A DNA stretch of 49,978 bases, taken from NCBI GenBank assembly GCA_910577335.1, contig CAJTMJ010000023.1, positions 1 to 49,978 on the forward strand. Direction: 5' to 3'. Both the position numbers and the translations under genes were made by a program. The first letter of the stretch is position 1. Each line of letters starts with the position of its first letter. The DNA comes from an uncultured Duncaniella sp. (GTDB lineage: Bacteria > Bacteroidota > Bacteroidia > Bacteroidales > Muribaculaceae). Of this stretch, positions 17,534-26,798 are shown piece by piece. Under the pieces are notes generated by a model. That model was not told the DNA's origin, made no database searches, and saw nothing but the letters and a program-made list of their open reading frames with translations.

Positions 17534-18763
17534 ATGAGAAAAGAATTAGTATTTTTGCTGAGTTTGGTTGCTGTTGCGTTGACCGGTTGCAGCAGCGATG
17601 ATGATATGGGCTCAAAGAATGATCGGAAGGATATAGAATTGAGCGTTGAGGAATCGGCTATTGTTTCAGTTCAGAATTCACGGGCTTTTGACATGCTCAA
17701 ATTTTATGATGAAAACACCGAAGATAAGAATTTTATCATATCACCGTTGAGTGCGCAGTTTGCGCTTGGAATGCTTGCCAATGGGGCACATGGAAACACC
17801 TTGGATGAACTTACGGCGGCTCTCGGAGTGGAATCATTAGGGGAACTTAATTCGCTCAACAAACGCCTATTAAGGGAATTGCCTAAAGCTGATAAGAAAG
17901 TGAAATTTCGGGCTGCCAACTCAGTATGGTTGGACAATCGTTTTGAAGTTCTCCCATCCTATTCCCGTGCCGTTGGTGAATGGTATGACGCCGAGGCTAC
18001 GAGTCTTGATCTTTCCGATGTGTCGTCGATCAGGCGTATCAACAGTTGGTATGACCAAAAAACCGAAGGTATGATCCCGAAGGTTTTAGATATACTGAAT
18101 CCGGATGCTATGTTTTATCTTATAAACTCTTTGTATTTTAAGGGAGAGTGGAATGAGAACTTTAAATTTGATAAGGCGAACACCAAGGATAAAGATTTTA
18201 CAAACATAGCAGGAATAATCAAAAAGGTTCCCATGATGTGCAATAAACTTACTTGCCGTTATTATGATGGGGAAAAATATGGAATTCTTAAAATGGACTT
18301 TGGTAACGGTTCCTATTCAATGTATATAATTCTTCCGGATGAGGATTTCTCACTCGGAGAAACAATTTCACTATTTGATGGAGATGTGTGGACAATGACA
18401 AAGGATAATCGTTATATCGGAGAGTGTAATATAGAACTTCCGAGGTTTAAGATAGATTCATATATTGATCACATACCGTATTTGAAATATATTGGAGTTA
18501 AAGACGTGTTCTATAAGAACGATGCTGATTTATCTGCGCTTTCCCAGCAAAAGATTTATGTGTCAGATGCTTTTCAGGTGTCTGGAATTGAAGTAGATGA
18601 GAATGGTGCAGAAGCAGCTTCTGTTACAGTAATCGGATCGGTTGGATATGACCATATACCTTCAAAGAAAATCGATTTCATCATGAACCGCCCATTTGCG
18701 TTTGTCATTGAGGAAACATCGACTAAGACAATTCTTTTCATGGGTTGCGTTAAGGATCTCTGA
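17534..18763 (+). CDS. Lipoprotein serpin (serine protease inhibitor)
   Basis: The 409-residue protein has a lipobox (ALTGC, Cys19) and then a complete serpin fold: an early FYDENTEDKNFIISPLSAQFAL, the breach and shutter residues around DAMFYLINSLYFKGEW, the hinge EVDENGAEAASVT near residues 351-363, and the C-terminal NRPFAFVIEETSTKTILFMG. Counting from the hinge Glu as P17 puts Tyr at P1 and Asp at P1' (sequence SVGYDHIP), suggesting inhibition of chymotrypsin-like or similar proteases; this register is inferred. Being lipid-anchored, it probably protects the cell surface or periplasm from host or microbial proteases. Bidirectional terminator follows. Confidence 0.92.
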   Translation: MRKELVFLLSLVAVALTGCSSDDDMGSKNDRKDIELSVEESAIVSVQNSRAFDMLKFYDENTEDKNFIISPLSAQFALGMLANGAHGNTLDELTAALGVESLGELNSLNKRLLRELPKADKKVKFRAANSVWLDNRFEVLPSYSRAVGEWYDAEATSLDLSDVSSIRRINSWYDQKTEGMIPKVLDILNPDAMFYLINSLYFKGEWNENFKFDKANTKDKDFTNIAGIIKKVPMMCNKLTCRYYDGEKYGILKMDFGNGSYSMYIILPDEDFSLGETISLFDGDVWTMTKDNRYIGECNIELPRFKIDSYIDHIPYLKYIGVKDVFYKNDADLSALSQQKIYVSDAFQVSGIEVDENGAEAASVTVIGSVGYDHIPSKKIDFIMNRPFAFVIEETSTKTILFMGCVKDL

Positions 18764-18777
18764 TTAATCAATACCTC

Positions 18778-18840
18778 TCTATAATAAAGGAAATGAGGCT
18801 GTGTCAATTTTTGGCACAGCCTCATTTCCTTTATTATAGA
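18778..18840. terminator. Bidirectional terminator between serpin and decarboxylase genes
   Basis: Perfect 26-base arms (18778-18803 and 18815-18840, core GAGGCTGTG / CACAGCCTC) flank an 11-base loop between the two convergent genes. Outer A/T-rich arms give T tracts on both strands. Confidence 0.92.
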
Positions 18841-18846
18841 GTTTTA

Positions 18847-20745
18847 TCAGTCTTGGAATTCGATAAGTGGTGCATCAGTCCCTACAACCTCGTCAACAGT
18901 GACAAGTACACGCTTGATCACGGCGTCGCTTTCGGCAAGGACATCATTTTCCATCTTCATTGCCTCATAAACGAGCAGGAGGTCACCTTTCTTGACTGCC
19001 TGACCGTCTTTGACTGCGATTGATACAATCCTACCACCCATTGGAGCTGACAATACAGGACCGGTGATAGGCTCAACGGCAACCTTTACTTCTTCCTTTA
19101 CAGCTTCTTTAGGCTTGGCTGCCTCCTCGGCTGCAAATTCTTCGGCACGGCGTTTACGGAGGAATCCGTTAGCAACCGACGGAAGCAACTGGAGCAGGAG
19201 ATACTCTTCGTCGTTTGAAGCGAGTTTCTTACCGCCAAGATCTTCAAGAACGGGATTGTCGGGCTGCTTGTAGGATGACACATCGTAGGGCTTTTCTACA
19301 GGGCTTCCTGTGATCTTTTCACGGAATGTCGGGTCGATGGGCACAGGGGTCTTGCCATATTCACCCTTGACGAGTGAGATGAACTGATTGGATGTGTTTG
19401 AATAATCGGGTTTCCCGTTTTTGCGGTCGAGAGCCACAAGAACAGCCTGACTACCTACAATCTGGCTGGTCGGTGTAACCAACGGAATCAGACCTGCGTC
19501 ACGGCGTACCATCGGAATCAGGCGCATCGCATCTTCGAGAAGGTCTTCGCTCTTGAGCTGTCGGAGCTGTGCCACCATGTTAGAGTACATACCGCCGGGC
19601 ACTTCGGCATTCTTGACGAGTTCGTTGGGCTTGGGGAAATTGAAGTAAGCCTCGATCTTATGGCAAGTGTCGAGGAGAGCTTCTTCATCGTTGGCTTTGG
19701 CAAACTGGATAGCGCTATCGAACAGAGCGAGAATTTCAGCAGGAAGTACATCCTTGAGCGGATCATAGTCGATAGGCATATTGTCGCGGTTGAGGTCGAA
19801 GTCGGCAAGCGATTTGCGGGCATTGAAAAGTTCCTTGCGGATTCTGCCCACAGCTTCCATGTTGACTTCCACTTCCACGCCCATGCGCTGACAGAAGATG
19901 TAGATCAATTCGATGGCAGGAGCCGCAGAGCCGCCGCCGAACCACCAGATATTAGTGTCGAGAATATCAACACCGTTGATTATAGCCATCAATGCGGATG
20001 CGAGACCGTAGCCGGGGGTGCAATGGGTATGGAAATCAACGGGGACTTTGACCTCACGCTTAAGAGCTGAGATGATTGACGCAGCACGTGAAGGGCTAAC
20101 CAGACCAGCCATATCCTTAAGGGTGATAATCTTAGCACCAAGGCTCTCCATGGCTTTGGCTTTGCCTACGAAATATTCGTCAGTGAAGATCTTTTCAGGT
20201 TCTGGAGCTTTGCCGGAGAACATTGATTTAAGTTTTCCCATGAAGCCTTTGGGAGCTGCGGGTTCCTCCTGCTTCGGGTCAACGGTGTAACATACAGCTC
20301 CGTCGGCTATACCGCCGAGAGAGTTTATAAGTCGTATTGATTCTTTGACATTATCAATATCGTTGAGAGCATCGAAAATACGCATCACGTTCAACCCGTT
20401 GTCGATAGCCTCCTTGTAGAAGCCTTTCAACACAGAATCGGGATAGGGCACATAACCGAAAAGGTTACGGCCGCGAGATAGAGCTGAAAGCAATGACTTG
20501 GGGTGTGCACTTTTTGAATCCATTGCCTTGGAAATAGTGCGAAGTCGGTTCCACGGTGACTCATCAAGATAACGCATCACAGAATCGGGAACTGCACCGC
20601 CCCAGACTTCCATTATATAAAAATGAGCATCTTCGTACAAAGGAAGTAGTTTGTCGATGGTTTCTTGGCTCATACGGGTGGCAAAAAGTGATTGCTGTCC
20701 GTCACGCAATGTCAAATCGCGTATTTTTAATTTAGCTCGTGTCAT
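18847..20745 (-). CDS. oadA: Biotin-dependent carboxyltransferase, oxaloacetate decarboxylase alpha-type
   Basis: The 632-residue protein begins with the HMGL-like carboxyltransferase domain (IRDLTLRDGQQSLFATRM, metal and substrate residues; DFHTHCTPG near residue 235), followed by the conserved PYC/OADA domain, an Ala/Glu/Lys-rich linker (about residues 525-555) and a C-terminal biotinyl domain with the lipoyl-type acceptor YEAMKMEN (biotinylated Lys near residue 595). Such proteins decarboxylate oxaloacetate with beta/gamma Na+ pump subunits or serve as pyruvate carboxylase subunit B. No pump subunits are encoded nearby, so which reaction applies is open. A -7 element TAAATTTG lies on the minus strand at 20769-20776. 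Confidence 0.88.
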   Translation of the reverse strand: MTRAKLKIRDLTLRDGQQSLFATRMSQETIDKLLPLYEDAHFYIMEVWGGAVPDSVMRYLDESPWNRLRTISKAMDSKSAHPKSLLSALSRGRNLFGYVPYPDSVLKGFYKEAIDNGLNVMRIFDALNDIDNVKESIRLINSLGGIADGAVCYTVDPKQEEPAAPKGFMGKLKSMFSGKAPEPEKIFTDEYFVGKAKAMESLGAKIITLKDMAGLVSPSRAASIISALKREVKVPVDFHTHCTPGYGLASALMAIINGVDILDTNIWWFGGGSAAPAIELIYIFCQRMGVEVEVNMEAVGRIRKELFNARKSLADFDLNRDNMPIDYDPLKDVLPAEILALFDSAIQFAKANDEEALLDTCHKIEAYFNFPKPNELVKNAEVPGGMYSNMVAQLRQLKSEDLLEDAMRLIPMVRRDAGLIPLVTPTSQIVGSQAVLVALDRKNGKPDYSNTSNQFISLVKGEYGKTPVPIDPTFREKITGSPVEKPYDVSSYKQPDNPVLEDLGGKKLASNDEEYLLLQLLPSVANGFLRKRRAEEFAAEEAAKPKEAVKEEVKVAVEPITGPVLSAPMGGRIVSIAVKDGQAVKKGDLLLVYEAMKMENDVLAESDAVIKRVLVTVDEVVGTDAPLIEFQD

Positions 20746-20896
20746 ATTGAACAGATTTTAAAACTGTGCAAATTTAAGTAAAAACTTGTAATTAAAGAAA
20801 AATTTCTTTAATTTTTTTATGCAGTAAATTTATAAGTGACCTTTTGAAGCGGCGGAAAGGGGATGAAACTGACGAAAGGTGTCAGAAACAGGGGTG

Positions 20897-21535
20897 TCAG
20901 AAATAGGGATTGTGAGCCTTTTCGAAACGGATGGTGGTTTCCGGTCCGTGTCCCGGAAGCACAACAGTGTCGTCAGGGAGAGTGAACAATTTCCTGCGGA
21001 TAGAGTCCAACAACTGAGCCTGATTACCTTTAGGTAGATCGGTTCTGCCGATTGATCCTTTGAACAGGGCATCGCCTGTTATAACAAAGTTTGACTCAGG
21101 GCAATAGAGTGCGATGCTGCCCGGAGAGTGACCCGGGACATCGAGTATATTCACAGGTTCCTTGCCGAGATAGATAGTGTCGCCATCGTTAAGCTCCACG
21201 TCAAGTCCCATATCAGTCAGCTGCAACGGAAGATGAAACTGCATGGCTTGACTTTTTAGCGACTGCCCGAGGAAATTGTCGTCGGGATGCGCTTTTATCT
21301 CTAACCCGTATTTCTCTTTCACGTATGCATTGCCAAATATATGGTCAAGGTGCATGTGGGTATTTATAAGTTGAGTAACTTTCAGCTCGTTACGTTCGAT
21401 AAAACTGTCGAGAGCTTTTCGCTCGTCATCATCGATCATGCCGGGGTCAACGATTGCCGCTTCACGCGAGTCGGGATCCCACATGACGTAGGTGTTGATT
21501 CCGAACATATTGAAGACAAATCTGCTTACTTTCAT
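20897..21535 (-). CDS. MBL-fold metallo-hydrolase (glyoxalase II-like)
   Basis: The 212-residue protein carries the metallo-beta-lactamase signature THMHLDH near residues 59-65, the later metal ligands in VPGHSPGSIALY and VITGDALF, and the terminal VLPGHGPETT. Members of this group hydrolyse thioesters such as S-lactoylglutathione or related compounds; since Bacteroidales generally lack glutathione, the substrate is uncertain. The ATG overlaps the stop of rsmG by four bases (21532-21535), so the two are translationally coupled. 151 bases to the next gene downstream hold nothing evident. Confidence 0.87.
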   Translation of the reverse strand: MKVSRFVFNMFGINTYVMWDPDSREAAIVDPGMIDDDERKALDSFIERNELKVTQLINTHMHLDHIFGNAYVKEKYGLEIKAHPDDNFLGQSLKSQAMQFHLPLQLTDMGLDVELNDGDTIYLGKEPVNILDVPGHSPGSIALYCPESNFVITGDALFKGSIGRTDLPKGNQAQLLDSIRRKLFTLPDDTVVLPGHGPETTIRFEKAHNPYF

Positions 21536-22152
21536 AATTCTACATAGATTAAGTCCTTGGTTTTATAATAATCCTCATAAAAATAATCGCTGAGAGGCAC
21601 ATCGATAGTCGGCTGCTGCACACGTCTAAGCTCTTCAGCGAGATCGCCCCCTTTAAGGCATATAAGACCGTTGGGGAATCCGTTGCGATCCTTATTGGAT
21701 ATGTTTTTCTTAACCAGCTTCACAAGCTCGTCGAGCTGCATCACCGCACGCGACACTACGAAATCGACTTTAATGTGACATTCGCCTATGTCGCCATGCT
21801 GAAAAGTGACATTCTTAAGCCCTATTTCCTCAGCTATCGATGATGCGACCTTTATCTTTTTACCGATACGGTCAATAAGATGGAATTTGCAATTTTGCCA
21901 CATAATAGCCAAAGGTATACCGGGGAAACCGCCGCCGGTGCCGAGGTCGATGAATGTGGTGCCGTCAACCGGGGTGATAAACTTGGCGATGGCTAGGGAG
22001 TGAAGTATATGGTGGGAGTAAAGATTGGAGATGTCTTTACGGGAAATTACATTTATTTTTTCGTTCCAGTCGGGGTAGAGAGTACCCAATGCCGTGAACT
22101 GTTGAATCTGAGTTTCCGAAAGTGAAGGGAAATATTTTAATATCTCATCCAT
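21532..22152 (-). CDS. rsmG: 16S rRNA (guanine527-N7)-methyltransferase RsmG
   Basis: The 206-residue protein matches RsmG (GidB) in length and in its motifs: an N-terminal NVISRKDISNLYSHHILHSL segment, then the SAM-binding FIDLGTGGGFPGIPLAI near residues 68-84 and FVVSRAVMQLDELV. It methylates G527 of 16S rRNA. It is coupled to the downstream MBL hydrolase gene. On the minus strand TAATTTTG (22239-22246) is a good -7 element, opposite the divergent promoter of the S1 protein gene. Confidence 0.95.
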   Translation of the reverse strand: MDEILKYFPSLSETQIQQFTALGTLYPDWNEKINVISRKDISNLYSHHILHSLAIAKFITPVDGTTFIDLGTGGGFPGIPLAIMWQNCKFHLIDRIGKKIKVASSIAEEIGLKNVTFQHGDIGECHIKVDFVVSRAVMQLDELVKLVKKNISNKDRNGFPNGLICLKGGDLAEELRRVQQPTIDVPLSDYFYEDYYKTKDLIYVEL

Positions 22153-22238
22153 AATCTATTTTGAAAGATTTTTATGTTCATGCTTCTAACTAACAACTTA
22201 CGTTTGCCGAGCGTTTTAAAGTAAGGTAGTTCTATATG

Positions 22239-22277
22239 CAAAATTAAGAGATATTTATGATATTTTGATTAAATTTG
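22239..22277. promoter_or_regulatory. Divergent -7 elements for rsmG and the S1 protein gene
   Basis: On the minus strand TAATTTTG occupies 22239-22246 and on the plus strand TAAATTTG occupies 22270-22277, 21 bases before the plus-strand ATG at 22298. Confidence 0.6.
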
Positions 22278-22297
22278 CAAGCAAAAATTAACAAACA

Positions 22298-23134
22298 ATG
22301 ATAAGAATAGGGAAATACAACACTTTGAAAGTTGTAAAACTTGTGGATTTCGGGGTGTATCTGGATGGCGGTGAAGGTCAGGAGATACTTTTGCCCGCTA
22401 AATATATTGAATCGCCATTGAATCCCGGTGATGAGATCAAAGTGTTCATATATAGGGACTCGGAGGAAAGGCTTATAGCCACTACGGAGCATCCGTATGC
22501 CGAGGTCGGAGAGTTTGCGTTTCTTCAAGTCAGCGCAGTGAACCGGGTGGGAGCCTTCCTTGACTGGGGGCTGACCAAACAGCTGCTTGTGCCTTTTAGC
22601 GAACAGAAGGTCAGGCTGCGTGAAGGGATGGTTTGTCTGGTGTATGTATATCTTGACGATGTGACAAAACGTATAGTCGCTTCAGCTAAGATTGAAAAAT
22701 TTTTAGGGAACAAGTATCCCCATTATAAAGTTGGTGACAAGGTGCAGGCACTGATATATAAGCATACGGAGCTTGGATATAAAGCTATTGTGGATAATCT
22801 TTTCCACGGGATGATTTACGACAGCGACCTGTATGCTCCGCTTGTGGTCGAGGAGATGATCACCGCATACATTAAGAATGTGAGAGAGGATGGGAAGCTT
22901 GACCTGCTTGTAAACGGAGCACACGACGGCAGAGTGGAAAATCTTGCAGATAAAATTTTAGGGCGGCTAAAGGAAGAGCCTGACGGATTTTTACCTCTTG
23001 GCGATTCATCGTCACCTGAAGCCATCCGTGAGACATTCAGCTGCTCCAAAAAAGATTTTAAGAAAGCCATAGGGCTTCTCTATAAAAAGAAGTCCATTGT
23101 CATAACTCCCGGCGGGATTTCTATGGCTAAATAA
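22298..23134 (+). CDS. CvfB-like S1 RNA-binding protein
   Basis: The 278-residue protein has tandem S1-type OB folds: residues 1-65 (TLKVVKLVDFGVYLDGGEGQEILLP), 66-135 (VSAVNRVGAFLDWGLTKQLLVP) and 140-205, followed by a C-terminal winged-helix-like domain (EAIRETFSCSKKDFKKAIGLLYKKKSIVITPGGISM). That order is the hallmark of CvfB/YitL proteins, cytoplasmic RNA-binding proteins linked to virulence and translation in Firmicutes. The role in Bacteroidales is not established. The gene has its own -7 element and converges on the ABC-F gene 20 bases away. Confidence 0.87.
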   Translation: MIRIGKYNTLKVVKLVDFGVYLDGGEGQEILLPAKYIESPLNPGDEIKVFIYRDSEERLIATTEHPYAEVGEFAFLQVSAVNRVGAFLDWGLTKQLLVPFSEQKVRLREGMVCLVYVYLDDVTKRIVASAKIEKFLGNKYPHYKVGDKVQALIYKHTELGYKAIVDNLFHGMIYDSDLYAPLVVEEMITAYIKNVREDGKLDLLVNGAHDGRVENLADKILGRLKEEPDGFLPLGDSSSPEAIRETFSCSKKDFKKAIGLLYKKKSIVITPGGISMAK

Positions 23135-23154
23135 AAAAATTAAGTCAATTAAAC

Positions 23155-25146
23155 TCAGCTTATAGAGTCGAGCTCAAGTGACGCAAGTTCCCAAAGCGAC
23201 ATTGCGTTTTCAAGCTGTTTTGTGGCTGCCGCATGGCGGTCGTAAATATCAGTCGGAGGATTTCCGGCTGATATTTCTTTTTCAATATCGGCAACAACCA
23301 GTTCGAGACGTGAAACCTCCGCCTCAGCTTCCTCTACTTTTTTCCGGGCTTTCCTCACGAGTTTTTCATGCTCGCGCTGCTGGGCGTATGAGAGCTTTCC
23401 GGCTGACGGCTGAGAGCCGGGAGCGGTGCCCTGAGTTTTAGCGGCAGCCGTATCGGCATTTTTTGCCGACGATGGGACAGACTCTTTTTTGGATGAGTCA
23501 TCTTGGCGCACGGTGCGTTCAAGTTCGGAAAGGGATGCGAGCTTCTTTTTCTCCAAGAATTCATATATGCCTCCAAGACATTCCTTGACCTGACCGCCAC
23601 CGAATTCATATACTTTCTCCACAAGTCCGTCAAGAAATTCACGGTCGTGGCTTACCACTATAACAGTGCCGTTGAAATCTTTTATGGCTTGCTTAAGTAT
23701 ATCCTTGGTTTTCATGTCAAGGTGGTTGGTAGGCTCGTCGAGAATCAGCAGGTTGACTGGTTCGAGGAGTAGACGTATCATTGCGAGACGGGTTTTCTCG
23801 CCACCAGATAAAACCTTCACTTTCTTATCGGATGCTTCACCGCCAAACATGAATGCTCCGAGTATGTCACGGATCTTAGTGCGTATGTCGCCGACAGCCA
23901 CACGGTCGATGGTGTCAAAGACGGTTATGTCTTCATCAAGAAGTTGCGCTTGGTTCTGGGCGAAATATCCGATCTTGACATTGTGCCCGATTTTGAGATT
24001 GCCGGTAAAGGGTATCTCACCCATTATACATTTTACCAATGTGGATTTACCTTCTCCGTTTTTGCCGACAAAAGCGACCTTTTCGCCTCGCTTTATAGTA
24101 AAGGTGGCATGGTCGAACACCTGATGGTCGCCGTAAGCCTTGCCAACATTATCGGCTATCACCGGGTAGTCGCCGGAACGGGGAGCCGGAGGGAATTTCA
24201 AGTTGAGGTGTGAGGTGTCAACTTCGTCAACTTCTATACGGTCAATTTTTGCTAACTGCTTTATGCGGCTTTGCACCTGAACGCTTTTTGTAGCCTTATA
24301 CCTGAATCGCTCTATGAAATCTTCGGTGTCCTGAATCATCTTCTGCTGATTCTGATAGGCGCGCATCTGCTGTTCGAGGCGTTCTTGGCGGAGCACTACA
24401 TATTTTGAATAGTTGACAGAGTAATCGTAGATCTTTCCAAGCGAGATTTCGATGGTGCGGTTTGTGACGTTATCGATAAACGCACGGTCGTGGCTCACAA
24501 GCACCACGGCGTTGGCTTTCGTTATAAGGAAATTTTCAAGCCACTGTATTGACTCTATGTCGAGGTGGTTTGTCGGCTCGTCCAAAAGAAGTACATCCGG
24601 GCGAGTGAGCAATAGTTTCGCAAGTTCTATTCGCATACGCCATCCACCTGAAAATTCAGCGGTAGGGCGGTTGAAATCCGAGCGCAAAAAGCCGAGTCCC
24701 AGGAGTGTCTTTTCCATTTCGGCTTCGCAGTTTTCGCTTTCTTCCATTGAGATCCTATCGGTCAAAGTGGTCATGGCTTCGATTAAGTCCTGATATTCCT
24801 GAGACTCATAGTCGGAGCGTGTGGCAAGCTCATTGTTTATAGCGTCGAGCCTTGCGTGCATCGCATCGATATGGCTGAAGGCACTGCGCACCTCTTCGAT
24901 CACGGTAGAGGTGTCGTTGATTGTCATGTGCTGGGGTAGATAGCCTATGGTAGTGTCGCGCGGCACAGACACAGAGCCGGATGTGGGTTTCTGTATGCCG
25001 GCAATAATCTTAAGCATGGTAGATTTGCCTGCACCATTTTTGCCCACAAGGGCAATTTTGTCTCTGCGGTTTATTATATATGATATGTTGTCAAAAAGCG
25101 ATTTTGCGCTAAACTCTACTGAAAGACTATTGATAGAAATGCTCAT
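23155..25146 (-). CDS. ABC-F family ATP-binding protein (Uup/YdiF-like)
   Basis: The 663-residue protein has two ABC ATPase domains without membrane segments: Walker A GKNGAGKST near residue 37 and GKNGEGKST near residue 361, signature motifs FSGGWRMRIELA and LSGGEKTRLAMI, Walker B DVLLLDEPTNHLD and NLLILDEPTNHLD. The linker between domains (QQKMIQDTEDFIERFRYKA) is typical of ABC-F, and the C-terminal 110 residues form a charged coiled coil as in Uup-like members. ABC-F proteins act on the ribosome, modulating translation or giving antibiotic protection; the length suggests a housekeeping form. A -7 element TAATTTTG lies on the minus strand at 25168-25175. Confidence 0.92.
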   Translation of the reverse strand: MSISINSLSVEFSAKSLFDNISYIINRRDKIALVGKNGAGKSTMLKIIAGIQKPTSGSVSVPRDTTIGYLPQHMTINDTSTVIEEVRSAFSHIDAMHARLDAINNELATRSDYESQEYQDLIEAMTTLTDRISMEESENCEAEMEKTLLGLGFLRSDFNRPTAEFSGGWRMRIELAKLLLTRPDVLLLDEPTNHLDIESIQWLENFLITKANAVVLVSHDRAFIDNVTNRTIEISLGKIYDYSVNYSKYVVLRQERLEQQMRAYQNQQKMIQDTEDFIERFRYKATKSVQVQSRIKQLAKIDRIEVDEVDTSHLNLKFPPAPRSGDYPVIADNVGKAYGDHQVFDHATFTIKRGEKVAFVGKNGEGKSTLVKCIMGEIPFTGNLKIGHNVKIGYFAQNQAQLLDEDITVFDTIDRVAVGDIRTKIRDILGAFMFGGEASDKKVKVLSGGEKTRLAMIRLLLEPVNLLILDEPTNHLDMKTKDILKQAIKDFNGTVIVVSHDREFLDGLVEKVYEFGGGQVKECLGGIYEFLEKKKLASLSELERTVRQDDSSKKESVPSSAKNADTAAAKTQGTAPGSQPSAGKLSYAQQREHEKLVRKARKKVEEAEAEVSRLELVVADIEKEISAGNPPTDIYDRHAAATKQLENAMSLWELASLELDSIS

Positions 25147-25211
25147 TTAACTATACGATTTGGTGTGCAAAATTACACAGAATATCGCATTTTGTCAAAT
25201 CAGACGAGATA

Positions 25212-25841
25212 TTATCGCATGAATGGATGGCGGTGTGTCGGGTCGGGGATAAAAGATTCGTATGTGCTGTCGTCGTAATATACCACTATACCGGTCACAC
25301 GTTTCCCCTTGCCGGGGGTGAGAGTGATGGTGTCTTTCTCATCCGCCGGTTGGAACTCCTCTTTATGGGTAGCGGGGGGTGGCGTGAATGAAAAAGTGCT
25401 GCTGGAGGTTGTTTCGGCGGTTTTAGGGATTATCGGAGTTTCCTGAATGTCGTCATGGAATCCGAAATCAGCCGGCGTGATGGTGGAATTTTTTTCTGAG
25501 ACATTTTCGCTGGTTGGATTTGCAAAGTCGGATGCAGATGTAAATTCCTGAGAATCATCCTTTTCAATCGGTTGATGTGCGAAAATATCCTGATTTTGAG
25601 GCTCTGAGGTTTTAATATTTGCATTCGTTTCCATATCTCCCTCGCCAAACATCAGCCATACGATGGATAAATCGGGATAGGCGAGATGTATCTTCCCAAT
25701 TATCTCATCACTGACTTTCTTATTGCGTCCCGCAAGCAGCTGGGAGCCAGTGGGACGGGGGATAGAACATTCATCGGCAAACTGTGTGACACTGATTTGT
25801 CGAGCATCTAAATACTGTTTGAGTCTTGAAACAAGGTCCAT
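25212..25841 (-). CDS. XRE-like helix-turn-helix protein with disordered tail
   Basis: The product is about 209 residues from the ATG at 25841. Residues 1-65 form a helix-turn-helix of the XRE/phage-repressor type (LVSRLKQYLDARQISVTQF, then CSIPRPTGSQLLAGRNKK). The middle is a low-complexity Pro/Ser/Thr/Glu linker, and a short conserved-looking end (GKRVTGIVVYYDDSTYESFIPD) closes it. This layout is common in Bacteroidales regulators of unknown target. The upstream DNA carries many TGCAAATG-like motifs, including the -7 element TACATTTG at 25883-25890, so autoregulation is possible. Confidence 0.8.
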   Translation of the reverse strand: MDLVSRLKQYLDARQISVTQFADECSIPRPTGSQLLAGRNKKVSDEIIGKIHLAYPDLSIVWLMFGEGDMETNANIKTSEPQNQDIFAHQPIEKDDSQEFTSASDFANPTSENVSEKNSTITPADFGFHDDIQETPIIPKTAETTSSSTFSFTPPPATHKEEFQPADEKDTITLTPGKGKRVTGIVVYYDDSTYESFIPDPTHRHPFMR

Positions 25842-26798
25842 GAAATGCAAATTGTTAAAATTTCACTTCGTAATTCGATGTGCAAATGTAATTATAATAT
25901 TTGTAAATTGCAAATTTGTGTTTGAAAATCTTATAATGCGAGTTTGCAAATAATGATGTTTGATTTCGTGAATTGGGGTGGGTGAGTGAGACGGGAGATT
26001 GTGATTGCAAATGCGAACTATGAACATGAACTTTAAATTAAATTCACATATTGCGGTGTTTCAATGTTGTATAGGTGGAATTGTGCCTATATGGGCTAAA
26101 GATTGGTTAAAATGGATAATAGTATTAAAGTGATTATTCAAATGAAAAATTTAATAAACTGATAATCACCATATTTTGCGAAAAGTTAATGAAATAAAAT
26201 GCGTAAAATAAGTGTTTTGTTTGAAATCCTAAATCGTGCGGGATGTAGAACTCAAATGTAAAGAGTGATGAATAAATCCATACTGAGGATAATTGCAAAC
26301 TGAAAATTCGTAACAGATATGAATTGTAAACTGTTGTTTGCGATTGTGAAATGTAAATGATTTTAAAGTTGGATTTGCAAATGTAAAGCGGTTGTTTGTG
26401 AATAGAAATTGCGTATGCAAATGCAAATATAGTTTTAAATGCTAAATCGTTTAGAATTTTCAATTGTAACATTTAAATTTGATATATGAGCTATCTCTTT
26501 AGCTTTCATATACATATAACAATTCAGGTTAAAAAATGACATTTTTATTTCACTTTTTTAATACAAAAACTTGTAATTGTCAAAAAAAATAAGTATAAAC
26601 ACCCTATTGCGCCCTGAATTATAAAAAAATGTCCACAAATTGTGGCTTGAAATATTAAAAAATGAAAAATTAAAATCAATTCTATCTCTTTATTGGTATT
26701 ATATATAGCTAAAATGTCGTAATAAATGCGATTATTGCTTGATAATTGGATAAAAATTGTCAAATTTGTACTGCAGAACTGATTTAAATTTACGTATT
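25842..26798. other. 957-base A/T-rich intergenic region with repeated TTGCAAAT/TGTAAA motifs
   Basis: No convincing gene is seen between the XRE-like regulator and the PCMD protein gene. Short motifs recur: TGCAAATGTA (25881), TTGCAAATTTG (25908), TTTGCAAATAA (25944), TTGCAAATGCG (26006), TTGCAAACTG (26292), TTTGCAAATGTAAAG (26373) and ATGCAAATGCAAATAT (26417). They may be operator-like or the decayed remains of a repeat. A single AACTGATTTAAA arm lies at 26777-26788, with a diverged mate TTAAAATCAATTC near 26669-26681. Confidence 0.6.
26777..26788 (+). repeat. AACTGATTTAAA single arm
   Basis: An exact copy of the arm found in the inverted-repeat elements at 8956, 15136 and 17179, here 11 bases before the ATG at 26799, where it would fall in the leader of the PCMD gene. 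Confidence 0.6.
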
